Assembly (NCBI RefSeq): GCF_003337235.1
Contig: NZ_QPJC01000007.1
Location: forward strand, 96,565-160,564
Direction of reading: 5' to 3'
DNA: 64,000 nucleotides
DNA from: Halopolyspora algeriensis
GTDB taxonomy: Bacteria; Actinomycetota; Actinomycetes; Mycobacteriales; Pseudonocardiaceae
Positions 1 through 10,383 of the stretch are shown in pieces; within the stretch, counting starts at the first letter, position 1; each line of letters opens with the position of its first letter. Under the pieces are notes generated by a model. That model saw nothing but the letters and a program-made list of their open reading frames with translations. It did no database searches and was not told the DNA's origin. The position numbers and the translations under genes were made by a program.

Positions 1-5
1 GGTAT

Positions 6-1352
6 TCAGGCACGGTCGCTCCCGGAGGGTGCAGCGGCCCCGGTCGCCGGTGCGGCTTCCTCGGATCCGTAGGACGCCCCACGCACCAACGGGACGATCA
101 GCGCGGCGAGAACCAGCGTCACCGCCATCAGGACGAACGACGCGGCGTTGCTTCCGGTCGCGCTGTTGAGCCATCCCACCAGGTACGACCCGAAGAATCC
201 GCCGACCGATCCGGCGGTGTTCACGCACGCCACACCGGCACCGGCGAAGTTTTTCGGCACGGACTCCGCGACGTAGGCGAAATACGGGCCGTACGGGGCA
301 TACATCGCGCCGCCCGCCAGGATGAGGAGTCCGAAGGCGGGCCAGAAGTTGCTCGGTCCCAGCAGGTACGAGAGGTAAAAGGCCACCCCGCCGAGCAATA
401 GCCACGGCCACACGTATCGAGGGCGGCTGCCCACCCGGTCCGAGGCCCGCGAGTTCGCGACCATCAGCAGTGCGGCCACGGCGAAGGGGATCGCCGAGAG
501 CAAGCCGGTCATGCCGATCTCCTGACCGGTGCCTGCACTGACCATGCTGGGCAGCCAGAAGACGAGTCCGTAGACACCGATGCTCCACAGCAGGTACTGG
601 ATCGACAGCAGGACCACCGCACGGGAACGCATTGCCTCTCCGAAGGAGCGAGCGGGGGTGGTGCTGCCCCGTTCGGCTTCCAGTGCGGTGGTCACGGACT
701 CCTTTTCGGGCGTGTTGAGCCACTTGGCCTGTCCGGGATGATCGGTCACCAGCGCCCGGAACACGAATGCCCACAGCACCGCGGGCAGCCCCTCGAGAAT
801 GAACATCTCGCGCCAACTGGTCAGCTCGATGATGTAACCGGACACGGCATTGAGCCACATGACCGTGATGGGGTTGCCGAGAATGAGAATCGCGTTGGCG
901 CTACCGCGCTCCCGCTTGGTGAACCAGCGTGCCAGGAAGACCACCATCGCAGGCAGCACGGCCGCCTCGACGGCGCCGAGCAGGAATCGCACGACGATCA
1001 GCCATACGGCACTGTGGAGCAACCCCTGCACGGTAGCCAGCAGGCCCCAGGCAAGCGTGCACCAGAAGACAAGATCGCGGACGCTGCGGCGTTCGGCGTA
1101 GATGGTTCCGGGGATCTGAAACAGGCAGTAGCCGAGGAAGAACGACGCACCGATCAGTGCGGACATCGCCCCGGTGATGCCGAGATCTTCCTCCATGCCG
1201 CCGGCGACGGCGATGGAGAAGTTCGATCGGTCGAGGTAGGCCAGCGAGTAGGTGATGAAGGCGACCGGCAACAAACGCATCCAGCGCTGCCGCCCCACCT
1301 CGGCGGGTCCGGTCGGTGTCGGTGCGGGCACGGCGAACTCCTCGGGCGCCAT
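6..1352 (-). CDS. MFS transporter, probable organic-anion (ACS-type) carrier
   Basis: This 448-residue inner-membrane protein looks like a proton-coupled carrier of the anion:cation symporter branch of the major facilitator superfamily. The reading frame shows about twelve hydrophobic segments. The first is followed by LAYLDRSN, the typical start of this branch, and a cytoplasmic loop carries AERRSVRD. I chose the ATG at 1352 because the upstream part of the open frame is arginine-rich and covers the intergenic operator. The gene diverges from an IclR regulator and shares a palindrome with it, so the substrate is probably also the regulator's inducer, perhaps a small aromatic or sugar acid. 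The substrate itself cannot be read from the sequence. Confidence 0.85.
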   Translation of the reverse strand: MAPEEFAVPAPTPTGPAEVGRQRWMRLLPVAFITYSLAYLDRSNFSIAVAGGMEEDLGITGAMSALIGASFFLGYCLFQIPGTIYAERRSVRDLVFWCTLAWGLLATVQGLLHSAVWLIVVRFLLGAVEAAVLPAMVVFLARWFTKRERGSANAILILGNPITVMWLNAVSGYIIELTSWREMFILEGLPAVLWAFVFRALVTDHPGQAKWLNTPEKESVTTALEAERGSTTPARSFGEAMRSRAVVLLSIQYLLWSIGVYGLVFWLPSMVSAGTGQEIGMTGLLSAIPFAVAALLMVANSRASDRVGSRPRYVWPWLLLGGVAFYLSYLLGPSNFWPAFGLLILAGGAMYAPYGPYFAYVAESVPKNFAGAGVACVNTAGSVGGFFGSYLVGWLNSATGSNAASFVLMAVTLVLAALIVPLVRGASYGSEEAAPATGAAAPSGSDRA

Positions 1353-1387
1353 TTCCACTATACGGTAAGCTTTACTGTCTCGTGGAA
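1353..1387. promoter_or_regulatory. 35-bp palindrome, probable IclR operator
   Basis: TTCCAC at 1353-1358 and GTGGAA at 1382-1387 are the outer arms of one inverted repeat centred on 1370. Of 17 symmetric base pairs, 13 match, including an inner GTAA/TTAC pair. It directly abuts the MFS start codon and lies 93 bp before the IclR start. By position it should repress the carrier and autoregulate the IclR gene; that role is inferred. Confidence 0.6.
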
Positions 1388-1480
1388 GAATAGAGAGAGA
1401 CGAAAGGGCAGTCAACCACCGGCGATACGATCTGGCCGGTGCGAAGCGACGAAGAGCGCCGTACCAGGAGAGGGAGCAGC

Positions 1481-2269
1481 GTGCCGGATCCATCCGAAAG
1501 GTCACCTGTGTCGGACTCGCAGCGCAGCGACATGGTGGGCAAGGCCCTGCGACTGCTGACCCTGCTCGGGGAAGCACCCGGAGGAATGACGCTGTCCGAA
1601 CTCGCCCGGCGGGCCGGTTATCCGGTCAGTACGACACATCGTCTGCTGGCTTCCATCGCACGGGAGGAATTCGCCGTCCTCGACGACGACCGCCGCTGGA
1701 GTCTGGGACTGCGCATGTTCGAGCTCGGACAGCGCGTACTCCACGCCAAGGGATTCGCCGGGGTGGCGACCCCGGTATTGCAGCGACTGACGCGCCAGAC
1801 CGGTGAACCCTCACTGATGTCGGTACTCGAAGGCCACCAGCAGCTGTACGTGCACTATGTCGAAGGCACGCAGCAGGTGCAGATCACCGGCGAACCGGGC
1901 AAGCGAGGACCGCTGCACTGCACGTCGATGGGCAAGTGCCTCATCGCTTTCGCACCCGAGCAGCATCGAGAGGAACTGCTCACCGAGCTCGACCTCCCCG
2001 CGATGGGACCGAACACGATCACCGATCGTCAGCGGTTCCGCACGGAGATCGAGCAAGTCCGCGCCCAGGGGTACGCGGTTTCCGACGAGGAGCACGAGGC
2101 GGGCATCCTCGCGATCGGCGTTCCCGTGCTCGATCCCGGCGGTACAGCCGCGGCGGCACTGTCAGCAGCGGCACCGGCGTTTCGCAGCTCGATCGAGCAG
2201 ATGCACGCCTACTTGCCGCCACTGCACCAGGCGGCCAAGGAACTCGCCATCGGTCTCCCCCGCCGCTGA
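1481..2269 (+). CDS. IclR-family transcriptional regulator
   Basis: This 262-residue regulator has an N-terminal winged helix-turn-helix at about residues 20-75 (ALRLLTLLGE, then LARRAGYPVSTTHRLL). A C-terminal IclR ligand-binding domain follows, with the conserved GKCLIAF and DEEHEAGILAIGVPV segments. I chose the GTG at 1481 because AGGAGAGGGAG lies just upstream; a frame start 42 bases earlier has no such site. Family members bind small carboxylates or aromatic acids and usually control an adjacent catabolic or transport gene. Here the only neighbour is the divergent MFS carrier, so local control of uptake is the simplest reading. Confidence 0.9.
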   Translation: MPDPSERSPVSDSQRSDMVGKALRLLTLLGEAPGGMTLSELARRAGYPVSTTHRLLASIAREEFAVLDDDRRWSLGLRMFELGQRVLHAKGFAGVATPVLQRLTRQTGEPSLMSVLEGHQQLYVHYVEGTQQVQITGEPGKRGPLHCTSMGKCLIAFAPEQHREELLTELDLPAMGPNTITDRQRFRTEIEQVRAQGYAVSDEEHEAGILAIGVPVLDPGGTAAAALSAAAPAFRSSIEQMHAYLPPLHQAAKELAIGLPRR

Positions 2270-2560
2270 CCGCACGCCACCCGCGCATCGGTCGAGGACG
2301 CCTGCTGCCGAGCGGGGCATTCGGGCACGCTCTCCCTCCCACCGCGCGACAACCGGCTCGTACCGGTGTGCCGGCGAGCATGCCGGGCAGGACACTCCGG
2401 GCGCCTCACTGCCGGGACAACTGGTAATTGGGAACGGGTAACGATTCGTTCCTGATCCATTGCCTCGCAGACTTCGCGGATCGGATTCTCGAGCGCGATC
2501 TCGTATCCCGGGCACGCCCGCTTCCAGGGCGGCCCGCACCGATCCTTCGGAGGAACGATC
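2270..2560 (+). other. Intergenic region before the M6 protease
   Basis: I see no convincing gene in these 291 bases. They contain a 6-bp inverted repeat, GGAACG at 2431-2436 and CGTTCC at 2447-2452, and end in a strong ribosome-binding site (GGAGGAA at 2549-2555) for the TTG start at 2561. The promoter of the protease must lie here, but I cannot place it with confidence. Confidence 0.5.
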
Positions 2561-4873
2561 TTGCGAAGACTCACCACGGGTGTACTCGCCGGCTCCGTGG
2601 CCGCGCTGGTCACAGCCGGGTTCGTGCAGCCCGCCGCAGCGGTACCGCACAGCGGCGACACCTCGCCGGCGCCCGCCGATTCCGCCGCGCACAAGCCGGA
2701 TTCCCGGCCGGGCCCGCTGACCAAACGCCAGCAGGCATGGCGCAAACAGGCCATGGACAAGCTCGCCTCGGGGCAGGCCCGCCCCCAGAAGCACGGTGGC
2801 TCCACCTCCGTGCAGGTCGCCGAGGGGAAGTTCGTCGAGCTGCAGGTCGACAAAACGGACAAGATCTTTTCGATCCTGTCCGAGTTCGGCGACAAGGCCG
2901 ACTCGACGCTCGGGACCATGCCGGGACCGCGCCACAACGAGATCCCGAAGCCGGACAGGTCCGTGGACAACACGACCAAGTGGCGTGAGGATTTCAGCCC
3001 CTCCTACTACGAGGACATGTTCTTCGACGCGAACAACGACGGCGGCGAGAGCATGGCGGACTTCTTCGAAAAGCAGTCCTCGGGGCGCTACTCGGTGGAC
3101 GGCGATGTCTCCGAGTGGGTCCGGGTTCCGCACAACGCTTCCTACTACGGCGACAACTCGGTCGAGTACTCCGGCGGCGTCTGGTCCTTCATCGCCGACA
3201 GCGCGAGCGCCTGGTACGAATCCCGGCTCGCAGCGGGCAAGACCCCGGAGCAGATCCGCTCCTACCTGCTGCAGTTCGACCAGTGGGACCGCTACGACCA
3301 CGACTCGGACGGTGATTTCGCCGAGCGTGACGGCTACATCGACCACTTCCAGGCCATCCACGCGGGGATGGGTGAGGAAGCAGGCGGTGGACGCCTGGGT
3401 GCGGATGCCATCTGGTCGCACCGGTGGTATGTCAACTCCGACGACTTCGGGCAAACGGGTCCGACCGTCGGCGGACAGGAAATACTGATGGGCGGCGTCC
3501 AAATCGGCGACACCGGCCTGTGGATCGGTGACTACACCACCGAGCCGGAAAACGGCGGGCTCGGGGTGTTCACCCACGAATACGCGCACGACCTCGGCCT
3601 GCCGGACTTCTACGACACCAACGGGGGCAGCAACGGTGTCGGTTTCTGGAGTCTGATGTCGTCCGGATCCTGGCTCGGCCGCGGCGAGAACTCCATCGGT
3701 GACACGCCCGGCTACATGGGACCTTACGAAAAGCTGCAGCTCGGATGGCTGGACTACAAAACCGTCACCGTGGGCCAGTCCGGCAACTACACTCTGGGGC
3801 CGGCGGCTCGCGTCACCGAAGGCACCGAGCAGGCGGTCGCGGTAGCACTGCCGGACAAGACCACCACCACCGAGTACACGACGCCGGCATCGGGTGAGTA
3901 CGCCTGGTGGACGGGTTCGGCGGACAACCTCAATGTCTCCCTGACCCGCGAGATCGACCTCACCGGCTACAAGCATGCGAAGCTGTGGGCGAAGGCCTGG
4001 TACGACATCGAGGCCGGCTACGACTACCTGTACGCCGAAACCTCGACCGACGGCGGGGACACCTGGACCCGGCTCGGCTCCGGTGTGGACGGCGACTCCA
4101 AGGGCAAGTGGAAGAAGCTCCAGTACAAACTCGACGGCGGCCAGAAGATCCTGTTCCGCTTCCGGTACAAAACGGACGGTGCGGTCCAGCGCCCCGGCGC
4201 GTTCCTCGACGACATCTTCGTACGTGCGCAGGGCGACATCCTGTTCTCCGACGATGTCGAGTCCACCGACCACGGCTGGACCGTGTCCGGCTGGAAGCGC
4301 AGCACGGGAAGCGACACGAAGACCACCGGCCAGTTCTACCTGGTGGAAAACCGGCAGTACGTCGACTACGACGCGGTCCTGCGGACCGGTCCGTACAACT
4401 TCTCGGCACCCATCACCAAGCCCAACTGGGTGGAGCGCTTCCCGTACCAGAACGGGATGCTCGTGTGGTATGTCGATCTCGCCTACGAGAACAACAACAC
4501 CAGCCAGCACCCCGGCCACGGGCTTGCCCTGCCGGTCGACGCACGTCCGAAGCAGATCACCTACCCGGACGGGAGTGCACCGACCAACCGGCGCCAACCG
4601 TTCGACGGGACGTTCGGGCTGGAAGCCACTGATCCGGTGACCTTCCACAAGGAGGTCATCCAGGGCAACGGCAGCAACGAGCACGTGGCCACTCTCGAGG
4701 CGAAGGCACCGTCGAAGCCCGGTATCCGGACCTTCGACGGTTCGAACGTCAACCGGTACTGGAATCCGGACAACCCGCAGAACAGCACCAAGGTCGCCGG
4801 CCACGGCGTGACCGTGACCGTGACCGGAAAGTCGGGTAACAACCGGACGATCGAGGTCACCAACCCGGCCTGA
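2561..4873 (+). CDS. Secreted immune inhibitor A-like M6 metalloprotease
   Basis: This 770-residue protein begins with a signal peptide (MRRLTTG, a hydrophobic run, then AAA near residue 27) and is predicted to be exported. The zinc site HEYAHDLGLPD is at residues 339-349 and matches the M6 pattern HExxHxxGxxD, with E340 as the catalytic base. An N-terminal propeptide-like stretch rich in Lys and Gln precedes it, and a jelly-roll-like region resembling the immune inhibitor A C-terminus follows. The start is TTG, supported by GGAGGAA five bases upstream. It is followed after 15 bases by a hairpin repeat. A role in extracellular protein degradation is likely; no cognate inhibitor gene is nearby. 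Confidence 0.88.
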   Translation: MRRLTTGVLAGSVAALVTAGFVQPAAAVPHSGDTSPAPADSAAHKPDSRPGPLTKRQQAWRKQAMDKLASGQARPQKHGGSTSVQVAEGKFVELQVDKTDKIFSILSEFGDKADSTLGTMPGPRHNEIPKPDRSVDNTTKWREDFSPSYYEDMFFDANNDGGESMADFFEKQSSGRYSVDGDVSEWVRVPHNASYYGDNSVEYSGGVWSFIADSASAWYESRLAAGKTPEQIRSYLLQFDQWDRYDHDSDGDFAERDGYIDHFQAIHAGMGEEAGGGRLGADAIWSHRWYVNSDDFGQTGPTVGGQEILMGGVQIGDTGLWIGDYTTEPENGGLGVFTHEYAHDLGLPDFYDTNGGSNGVGFWSLMSSGSWLGRGENSIGDTPGYMGPYEKLQLGWLDYKTVTVGQSGNYTLGPAARVTEGTEQAVAVALPDKTTTTEYTTPASGEYAWWTGSADNLNVSLTREIDLTGYKHAKLWAKAWYDIEAGYDYLYAETSTDGGDTWTRLGSGVDGDSKGKWKKLQYKLDGGQKILFRFRYKTDGAVQRPGAFLDDIFVRAQGDILFSDDVESTDHGWTVSGWKRSTGSDTKTTGQFYLVENRQYVDYDAVLRTGPYNFSAPITKPNWVERFPYQNGMLVWYVDLAYENNNTSQHPGHGLALPVDARPKQITYPDGSAPTNRRQPFDGTFGLEATDPVTFHKEVIQGNGSNEHVATLEAKAPSKPGIRTFDGSNVNRYWNPDNPQNSTKVAGHGVTVTVTGKSGNNRTIEVTNPA

Positions 4874-4888
4874 TCAGGCAACAGAAGC

Positions 4889-4939
4889 GAGTGAACGGAA
4901 CTTTCGTTACTTCTATCCGAGCGAAAGTTCCGTTCACTC
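4889..4939. repeat. Dispersed hairpin repeat, copy A
   Basis: An 18-bp perfect stem (arms 4889-4906 and 4922-4939) encloses a 15-base loop. It lies between the convergent M6 protease and AbiEi-like genes, and the outer six bases of the right arm supply the AbiEi-like gene's GAG-TGA end. It is identical over 51 bases to copy B and differs at two positions from copies C, D and E. The structure and position suggest a bidirectional transcription terminator or a 3'-end stabiliser. Confidence 0.9.
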
Positions 4940-5896
4940 ATTTTTGCGCGGTAATGCTGTGACGTGTGGGCGCGGCCTCTGCCGTGCCGCCGCACAGGCC
5001 CCGTGAAGCTCGTCGAGGACACCTCGAGGGTCGTCCCGGAGCCTGGACGGCACCGTGTGCACCACGGTGATCCCAGCAGCGGTCATGGTCGAATGTCGCG
5101 CAGTCGTGGTCTTGTACGCCGCAGGCGACAGATGGTATTCGAGAGAGTCGATCTCCCATGCCAACCCGACATCATCGATCCACCCGTCGGGCGAGCCCAG
5201 AAACCGTCCTGCCGGATCGAGCAGGCGAACATTCCAAGACATCGGCGGCAGTCCGCTGCCCTGTACAAGCCGGTAAGCCCATCCCTCCGCAGGCGAGTGC
5301 ACATTCGCGTTCATTTCCTGCAGCACCAACCGGCACAGCGCCGACCCCCTCCCGGAGCCGGCGGCCAATTCCCGAGCCAGCTCGTCCGGGTGCACCATCC
5401 CACGCTGCACCGCTTCGGCCAGCAGCGCCCGCACGCCATCGAGCGTGCGGCACCGGCGCGCCGCATCGAGTACCGCGCGTACCAGCGGGGCGACGAGAAA
5501 GCCGGAGACGAGCTCCGGAACCGGAAGGCGGATCGTTCGCTCGATCACGACCGGGTTGTGGTCGGCCCGCTTGCGGGCGTCCGGGATGAGCATGTGCACC
5601 GTGGTGAATTCGGGCAGTCGCAGCATGCCGTGCAGGACACAGGCAGCGAGCCCGGTGATCATCGATCCCGGGCCCGCATAGCGCAGGGCCGCATCACGGA
5701 GCTGGTCGTCGCTGATCGGCCCACGGTGCAGCTTGAGCACACCGGGTAGGACGCGCTCCCACGGGCCGCCCGCCCGAGCGCGATCCGCCACTGTTCGCCG
5801 CGGTACGCCGACCTGGTCCAGTTCACGTACCGTGATGATTCCGCGCGGTGCCAACAGGGTCACGGCATCCCAGTCCACTCGTGATCGTCGAGGCAT
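4934..5896 (-). CDS. AbiEi-like antitoxin/DUF559-type protein, orphan
   Basis: This 320-residue protein has an N-terminal winged-helix of the type IV antitoxin AbiEi kind (LLAPRGIITVRELDQVGVPRRTV at about 12-34, then GPWERVLPGV). The C-terminal half resembles the Vsr/DUF559 endonuclease-like fold, with GWIDDVGLAWEIDSLEYH. I chose the ATG at 5896; the open frame runs 48 bases further to a GTG but the extra residues look non-conserved. No AbiEii nucleotidyltransferase partner is adjacent, so it is an orphan. Its stop codon lies inside hairpin copy A, and an identical copy B lies 98 bases before its start. Function is uncertain: transcriptional regulator, antitoxin relic or defence-related protein. 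Confidence 0.7.
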   Translation of the reverse strand: MPRRSRVDWDAVTLLAPRGIITVRELDQVGVPRRTVADRARAGGPWERVLPGVLKLHRGPISDDQLRDAALRYAGPGSMITGLAACVLHGMLRLPEFTTVHMLIPDARKRADHNPVVIERTIRLPVPELVSGFLVAPLVRAVLDAARRCRTLDGVRALLAEAVQRGMVHPDELARELAAGSGRGSALCRLVLQEMNANVHSPAEGWAYRLVQGSGLPPMSWNVRLLDPAGRFLGSPDGWIDDVGLAWEIDSLEYHLSPAAYKTTTARHSTMTAAGITVVHTVPSRLRDDPRGVLDELHGACAAARQRPRPHVTALPRKNE

Positions 5897-5994
5897 ACGA
5901 GCACGGTGCGGGTGTAGTGCGTGCCTTGCCAGAAGCGGTTCCACATTCTGTGGATAAACAGCTCCGCCGGGGAGAACTCAACAGATACCGCAGG

Positions 5995-6045
5995 GAGTGA
6001 ACGGAACTTTCGTTACTTCTATCCGAGCGAAAGTTCCGTTCACTC
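5995..6045. repeat. Dispersed hairpin repeat, copy B
   Basis: Identical to copy A over 51 bases (arms 5995-6012 and 6028-6045). It begins 15 bases beyond the stop of the minus-strand purine permease, so it is placed to terminate that transcript. Together with copy A it brackets the AbiEi-like gene as a direct repeat. Confidence 0.9.
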
Positions 6046-6059
6046 GGTTCGGCGGGGAA

Positions 6060-7544
<1,485 letters not shown>

Positions 7545-8072
7545 GCACTGCTCCGTCGAGTTCGACTGATGAGGTTCGGGCGGCCCCCTTCGAAACGGAG
7601 GCCGCAGGGAATCCGGTTCGAGACGGCCACTCGCTCACCGCGCGATATCAGTTCCCGCATGTCCGGCTCTCCCGGGGGTTCCCGCGTTGGCGACGCGCAG
7701 CCTATTCGCAGAAAGTTCGCCGATTCAACTCCTCACCCGGGAATTCTTGCCCCAGCGGCGATGACGTTGCCCATATGGTGGCGCTCACTTCCGTTTTCCG
7801 TAAGCGGACAGCGCCATGGCACTGCGAACCGTCCCCGTCCGTCCAGGAGTGACCGACACCGGTACACGAGGCGTGCCGGCCCAGCAGCGAGGTCGGCGCA
7901 GCGATGCGGGCAGCGAGAAGGACGACATTGCCGTCATCACGATGCGGAGGCACGTCAGCACGCATCGGGATCAGTATCGGCTCTCCGCCCCGCACAGGCG
8001 GGAGCGCTCGTGGGCGGGAATTCCGATACCTGTCCGGCGACTGATATCTTTCCAGCTCAGGACATCACCCGA
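7545..8072. other. Long intergenic region between the permease and the B12 riboswitch
   Basis: I find no credible gene here; the open frames lack ribosome-binding sites and protein-like composition. Two inverted repeats are visible. One is GCGGCC/GGCCGC at 7580-7605 in the permease leader. The other is TGGCGCT/AGCGCCA at 7779-7816, which has an inner TCCG/CGGA pair. Promoters for the divergent permease and btu transcripts should lie in this stretch. Confidence 0.5.
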
Positions 8073-8205
8073 GCGACCGTGTCGCCACGTGTCGATGTCC
8101 ACAGGACGCCCGCGGAAGCGAAATCCGGTGTGAATCCGGTGCTGTGCCGCAACTGTGATGCCCCACCCACCGGTGGCGGTGAGCCAGGTCGCCTTGTGCG
8201 CGGCG
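8073..8205 (+). ncRNA. Cobalamin riboswitch
   Basis: The leader contains the conserved B12-box core. AAATCCGGTGTGAATCCGG begins at 8121, GCTGTGCCGCAACTGTGATG follows to about 8160, and the 3' piece GAGCCAGGTCGCC is at 8181-8193. The outer limits are approximate. A following imperfect hairpin (about 8213-8242) contains AGGAG and could be the expression platform. This element is placed to switch off btuFCD when cobalamin is plentiful, and it identifies the transporter's substrate as a corrinoid rather than iron. Confidence 0.88.
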
Positions 8206-8297
8206 TCGATGACCGCCACTTCCGGTGCAGGAGTGCGGCGTCGGTCAGCGCGAGCAACGGCGGCAGGCGCCCCCTCACACCGGCCGATATCGAGGAC

Positions 8298-9254
8298 ATG
8301 ATGACCGGCATGATCGGGCTCCGCCGCCTCGCGGCACTACTGCTCTCCGCCTTCGCCCTACTCATCGGCACCACTGCTTGCGCCACCCGGCCGCAGTCCG
8401 GCGGATCTCCCACCCCGGGGAACGATCCGGCTTCGGCCTTTCCGGTCCGGGTCACCGCTCAGGGTCAAGAGCCCGTGACGCTGCCCGAGCAGCCGAAGCG
8501 GATCGTGTCGTTGAGTCCCACCGCCACCGAGACGCTGTACGCGATCGGAGCGGGCAAGCAGGTGGTCGCGGTGGACAAGTACTCCAACCATCCCGAGCGG
8601 GCACCGCAGACCCGGATGTCGGGGCTGAATGTCACCGCAGGCACGATCGCCGAGTACAAGCCCGACCTCGTGGTGGCGCCGGACAGCTCGGCCGAACTGG
8701 CCAAGGGCTTGCGGGCCATCGACATCGCGACCCTTCTCCTGCCCGCCGCATCGGACCTCGACGCCGCCTACCGCCAGATCGAGCTGCTCGGCCGCGCCAC
8801 CGGCCACCACGATCAGGCTCGGGATCTGACCGGCCGGATGCAGGCGGAGATCACGAAGATCGTGGCCGACACGCCCGAACCGCAGCGTCCGTTGACCTAC
8901 TACCACGAGGTGAGTCCCGACTTCTACACGGCGACCTCGCGCAGTTTCGTCGGCAGCGTGTACGGCCTTTTCGGCCTGAGCAACATCGCCGACAAGGCCG
9001 AGGGCACGTTCCCGCAGCTGTCCGAGGAGCACATTCTTCGAGCCAACCCCGACCTGATCTTCCTGGCCGATGTCAAAGGCACTCAGGTCACGGCGAAGTC
9101 GGCGGCGGCACGCCCGGGCTGGGGCACGCTCACTGCCGTACGCGAGGGACACGTCTTCGAACTCGACGACGACATCGCCAGTCGGTGGGGCCCTCGCATC
9201 GTCGAACTGGTGCGCGCCATCAGCGATGCCGTTACCCGGGCCCAGAAGGGCTGA
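8298..9254 (+). CDS. btuF: Cobalamin ABC transporter substrate-binding lipoprotein
   Basis: This 318-residue protein has a lipoprotein signal with lipobox cysteine at residue 28 (IGTTAC). The mature part is a class III periplasmic binding fold: RIVSLSPTATETLYAIG, then PDLVVAP, and WGPRIVELV near the C-terminus. It should bind cobalamin outside the membrane and hand it to BtuCD. Start choice is not certain: ATG at 8298, 8301 or 8310 all follow GAGGA. Siderophore-binding homologues share this fold, but the cobalamin riboswitch immediately upstream favours B12. Confidence 0.88.
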   Translation: MMTGMIGLRRLAALLLSAFALLIGTTACATRPQSGGSPTPGNDPASAFPVRVTAQGQEPVTLPEQPKRIVSLSPTATETLYAIGAGKQVVAVDKYSNHPERAPQTRMSGLNVTAGTIAEYKPDLVVAPDSSAELAKGLRAIDIATLLLPAASDLDAAYRQIELLGRATGHHDQARDLTGRMQAEITKIVADTPEPQRPLTYYHEVSPDFYTATSRSFVGSVYGLFGLSNIADKAEGTFPQLSEEHILRANPDLIFLADVKGTQVTAKSAAARPGWGTLTAVREGHVFELDDDIASRWGPRIVELVRAISDAVTRAQKG

Positions 9255-9263
9255 CCGGACTTC

Positions 9264-10367
9264 ATGCCCGACTCGGCCCCGGTGACAGTGCCTTCCGGTT
9301 CGGGGCGGCCCCGGACGCAGCAGTCCGACACGTCCCCCGCCTCCACGCTGCGGCGCACCAGGCTGCGTACCGCACACATACTCGCCGGCCTCGCGACACT
9401 TCTGCTCACCGTCCTCGCCGGGGTGCTGCTGGGGGCGGCCGATCTGGGGTGGCAGCGTGTTCTCACCGAATTCGGCGCCCAGCTGACCGGGGGCACCTCG
9501 CCGCTGTCCGAGCGGGAAGCGGCGATCCTGTGGCAGCTCCGGGTACCCCGGGTCGTGCTGGGTGCGCTGGTCGGTGCCGCACTGGCGATCTCCGGCGCGG
9601 CGTTTCAGGGTGTCTTCCGCAACCCGCTGGCCGATCCGTATCTGCTCGGAGCCGCGTCCGGTGCCGGTCTGGCGGTGACGATCGTGGTGGCGATCGTGCC
9701 GCAGGTGGGATTGGGCGTGTCCACGACCACCCAGTTGGCGGCGTTCGCAGGCGCACTGGGCGGTGTCGGCCTGACATGGCTGATCGGCCGCTCGGCCGGT
9801 TCCGACACGGCGACACTGGTTCTCGCCGGTGTCGCGGTCAGTTTCTTTCTCACCGCCGGGCAGACATTCGCCCAGCAGCTGCGGCTCGAATCGCTGCAGC
9901 AGGTCTACATGTGGATCCTCGGTCGATTGACCACCACGGGCTGGCGGGAAGTGTTGATCGTGCTGCCCTACCTCGCGGTGGCCGCGATCGTGCTGTGGTC
10001 ATGCGCCCGGCTGCTGGACCTGCTGGGCACCGGTGACGAGGAAGCCGCGGCCCTCGGCGTGCGGCCGGGACGGGTACGGATGCTGGTGCTGCTCGCGGCC
10101 TCCCTGGCCACCGCCGCCGCCGTCTCGGTTGCCGGGCTCATCAGCTTCGTCGGGCTTGTCGTTCCGCATCTGGTCCGCCTGGCGGTGGGAGGTAGTTTCC
10201 GGATCATCGTCCCCCTGTCGCTGCTGTTCGGAGCCTCGTTTCTCATCGGTGCCGACATGCTCGCCCGGACCGTGATGGCACCGGCCGAACTCCCGATCGG
10301 CGTCATCACCGCGTTCACCGGAGCACCGTTCTTCGCCGTCCTCCTGCGCGCCCAACGGCGCACCTGA
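9264..10367 (+). CDS. btuC: Cobalamin ABC transporter permease
   Basis: This 367-residue FecCD-family permease begins after a 45-residue hydrophilic N-terminus and has about ten hydrophobic segments. Family landmarks are LRVPRVVLGALVGAALAISGAAFQ near residue 90, RNPLADPYLLG, and the late GLISFVGLVVPHLVRL. It starts 9 bases after btuF and ends 16 bases before btuD. The dimer should form the membrane channel for corrinoid uptake. The long, serine/proline-rich N-terminus is unusual; a start nearer ARG-rich LRRTRLRT is possible but would need a non-ATG codon. Confidence 0.9.
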   Translation: MPDSAPVTVPSGSGRPRTQQSDTSPASTLRRTRLRTAHILAGLATLLLTVLAGVLLGAADLGWQRVLTEFGAQLTGGTSPLSEREAAILWQLRVPRVVLGALVGAALAISGAAFQGVFRNPLADPYLLGAASGAGLAVTIVVAIVPQVGLGVSTTTQLAAFAGALGGVGLTWLIGRSAGSDTATLVLAGVAVSFFLTAGQTFAQQLRLESLQQVYMWILGRLTTTGWREVLIVLPYLAVAAIVLWSCARLLDLLGTGDEEAAALGVRPGRVRMLVLLAASLATAAAVSVAGLISFVGLVVPHLVRLAVGGSFRIIVPLSLLFGASFLIGADMLARTVMAPAELPIGVITAFTGAPFFAVLLRAQRRT

Positions 10368-10383
10368 TCCGAAGAAGGCGCAC

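Noticed and set aside
2162..4804. 880-residue open frame antisense to the M6 protease
   Set aside because: It is a high-GC shadow of the protease gene; it lacks a ribosome-binding site and any domain, whereas the plus strand shows a complete zinc motif and signal peptide.
7702..7995. 97-residue minus-strand frame in the gap before btuF
   Set aside because: No ribosome-binding site, low-complexity composition, and it lies next to the riboswitch leader.
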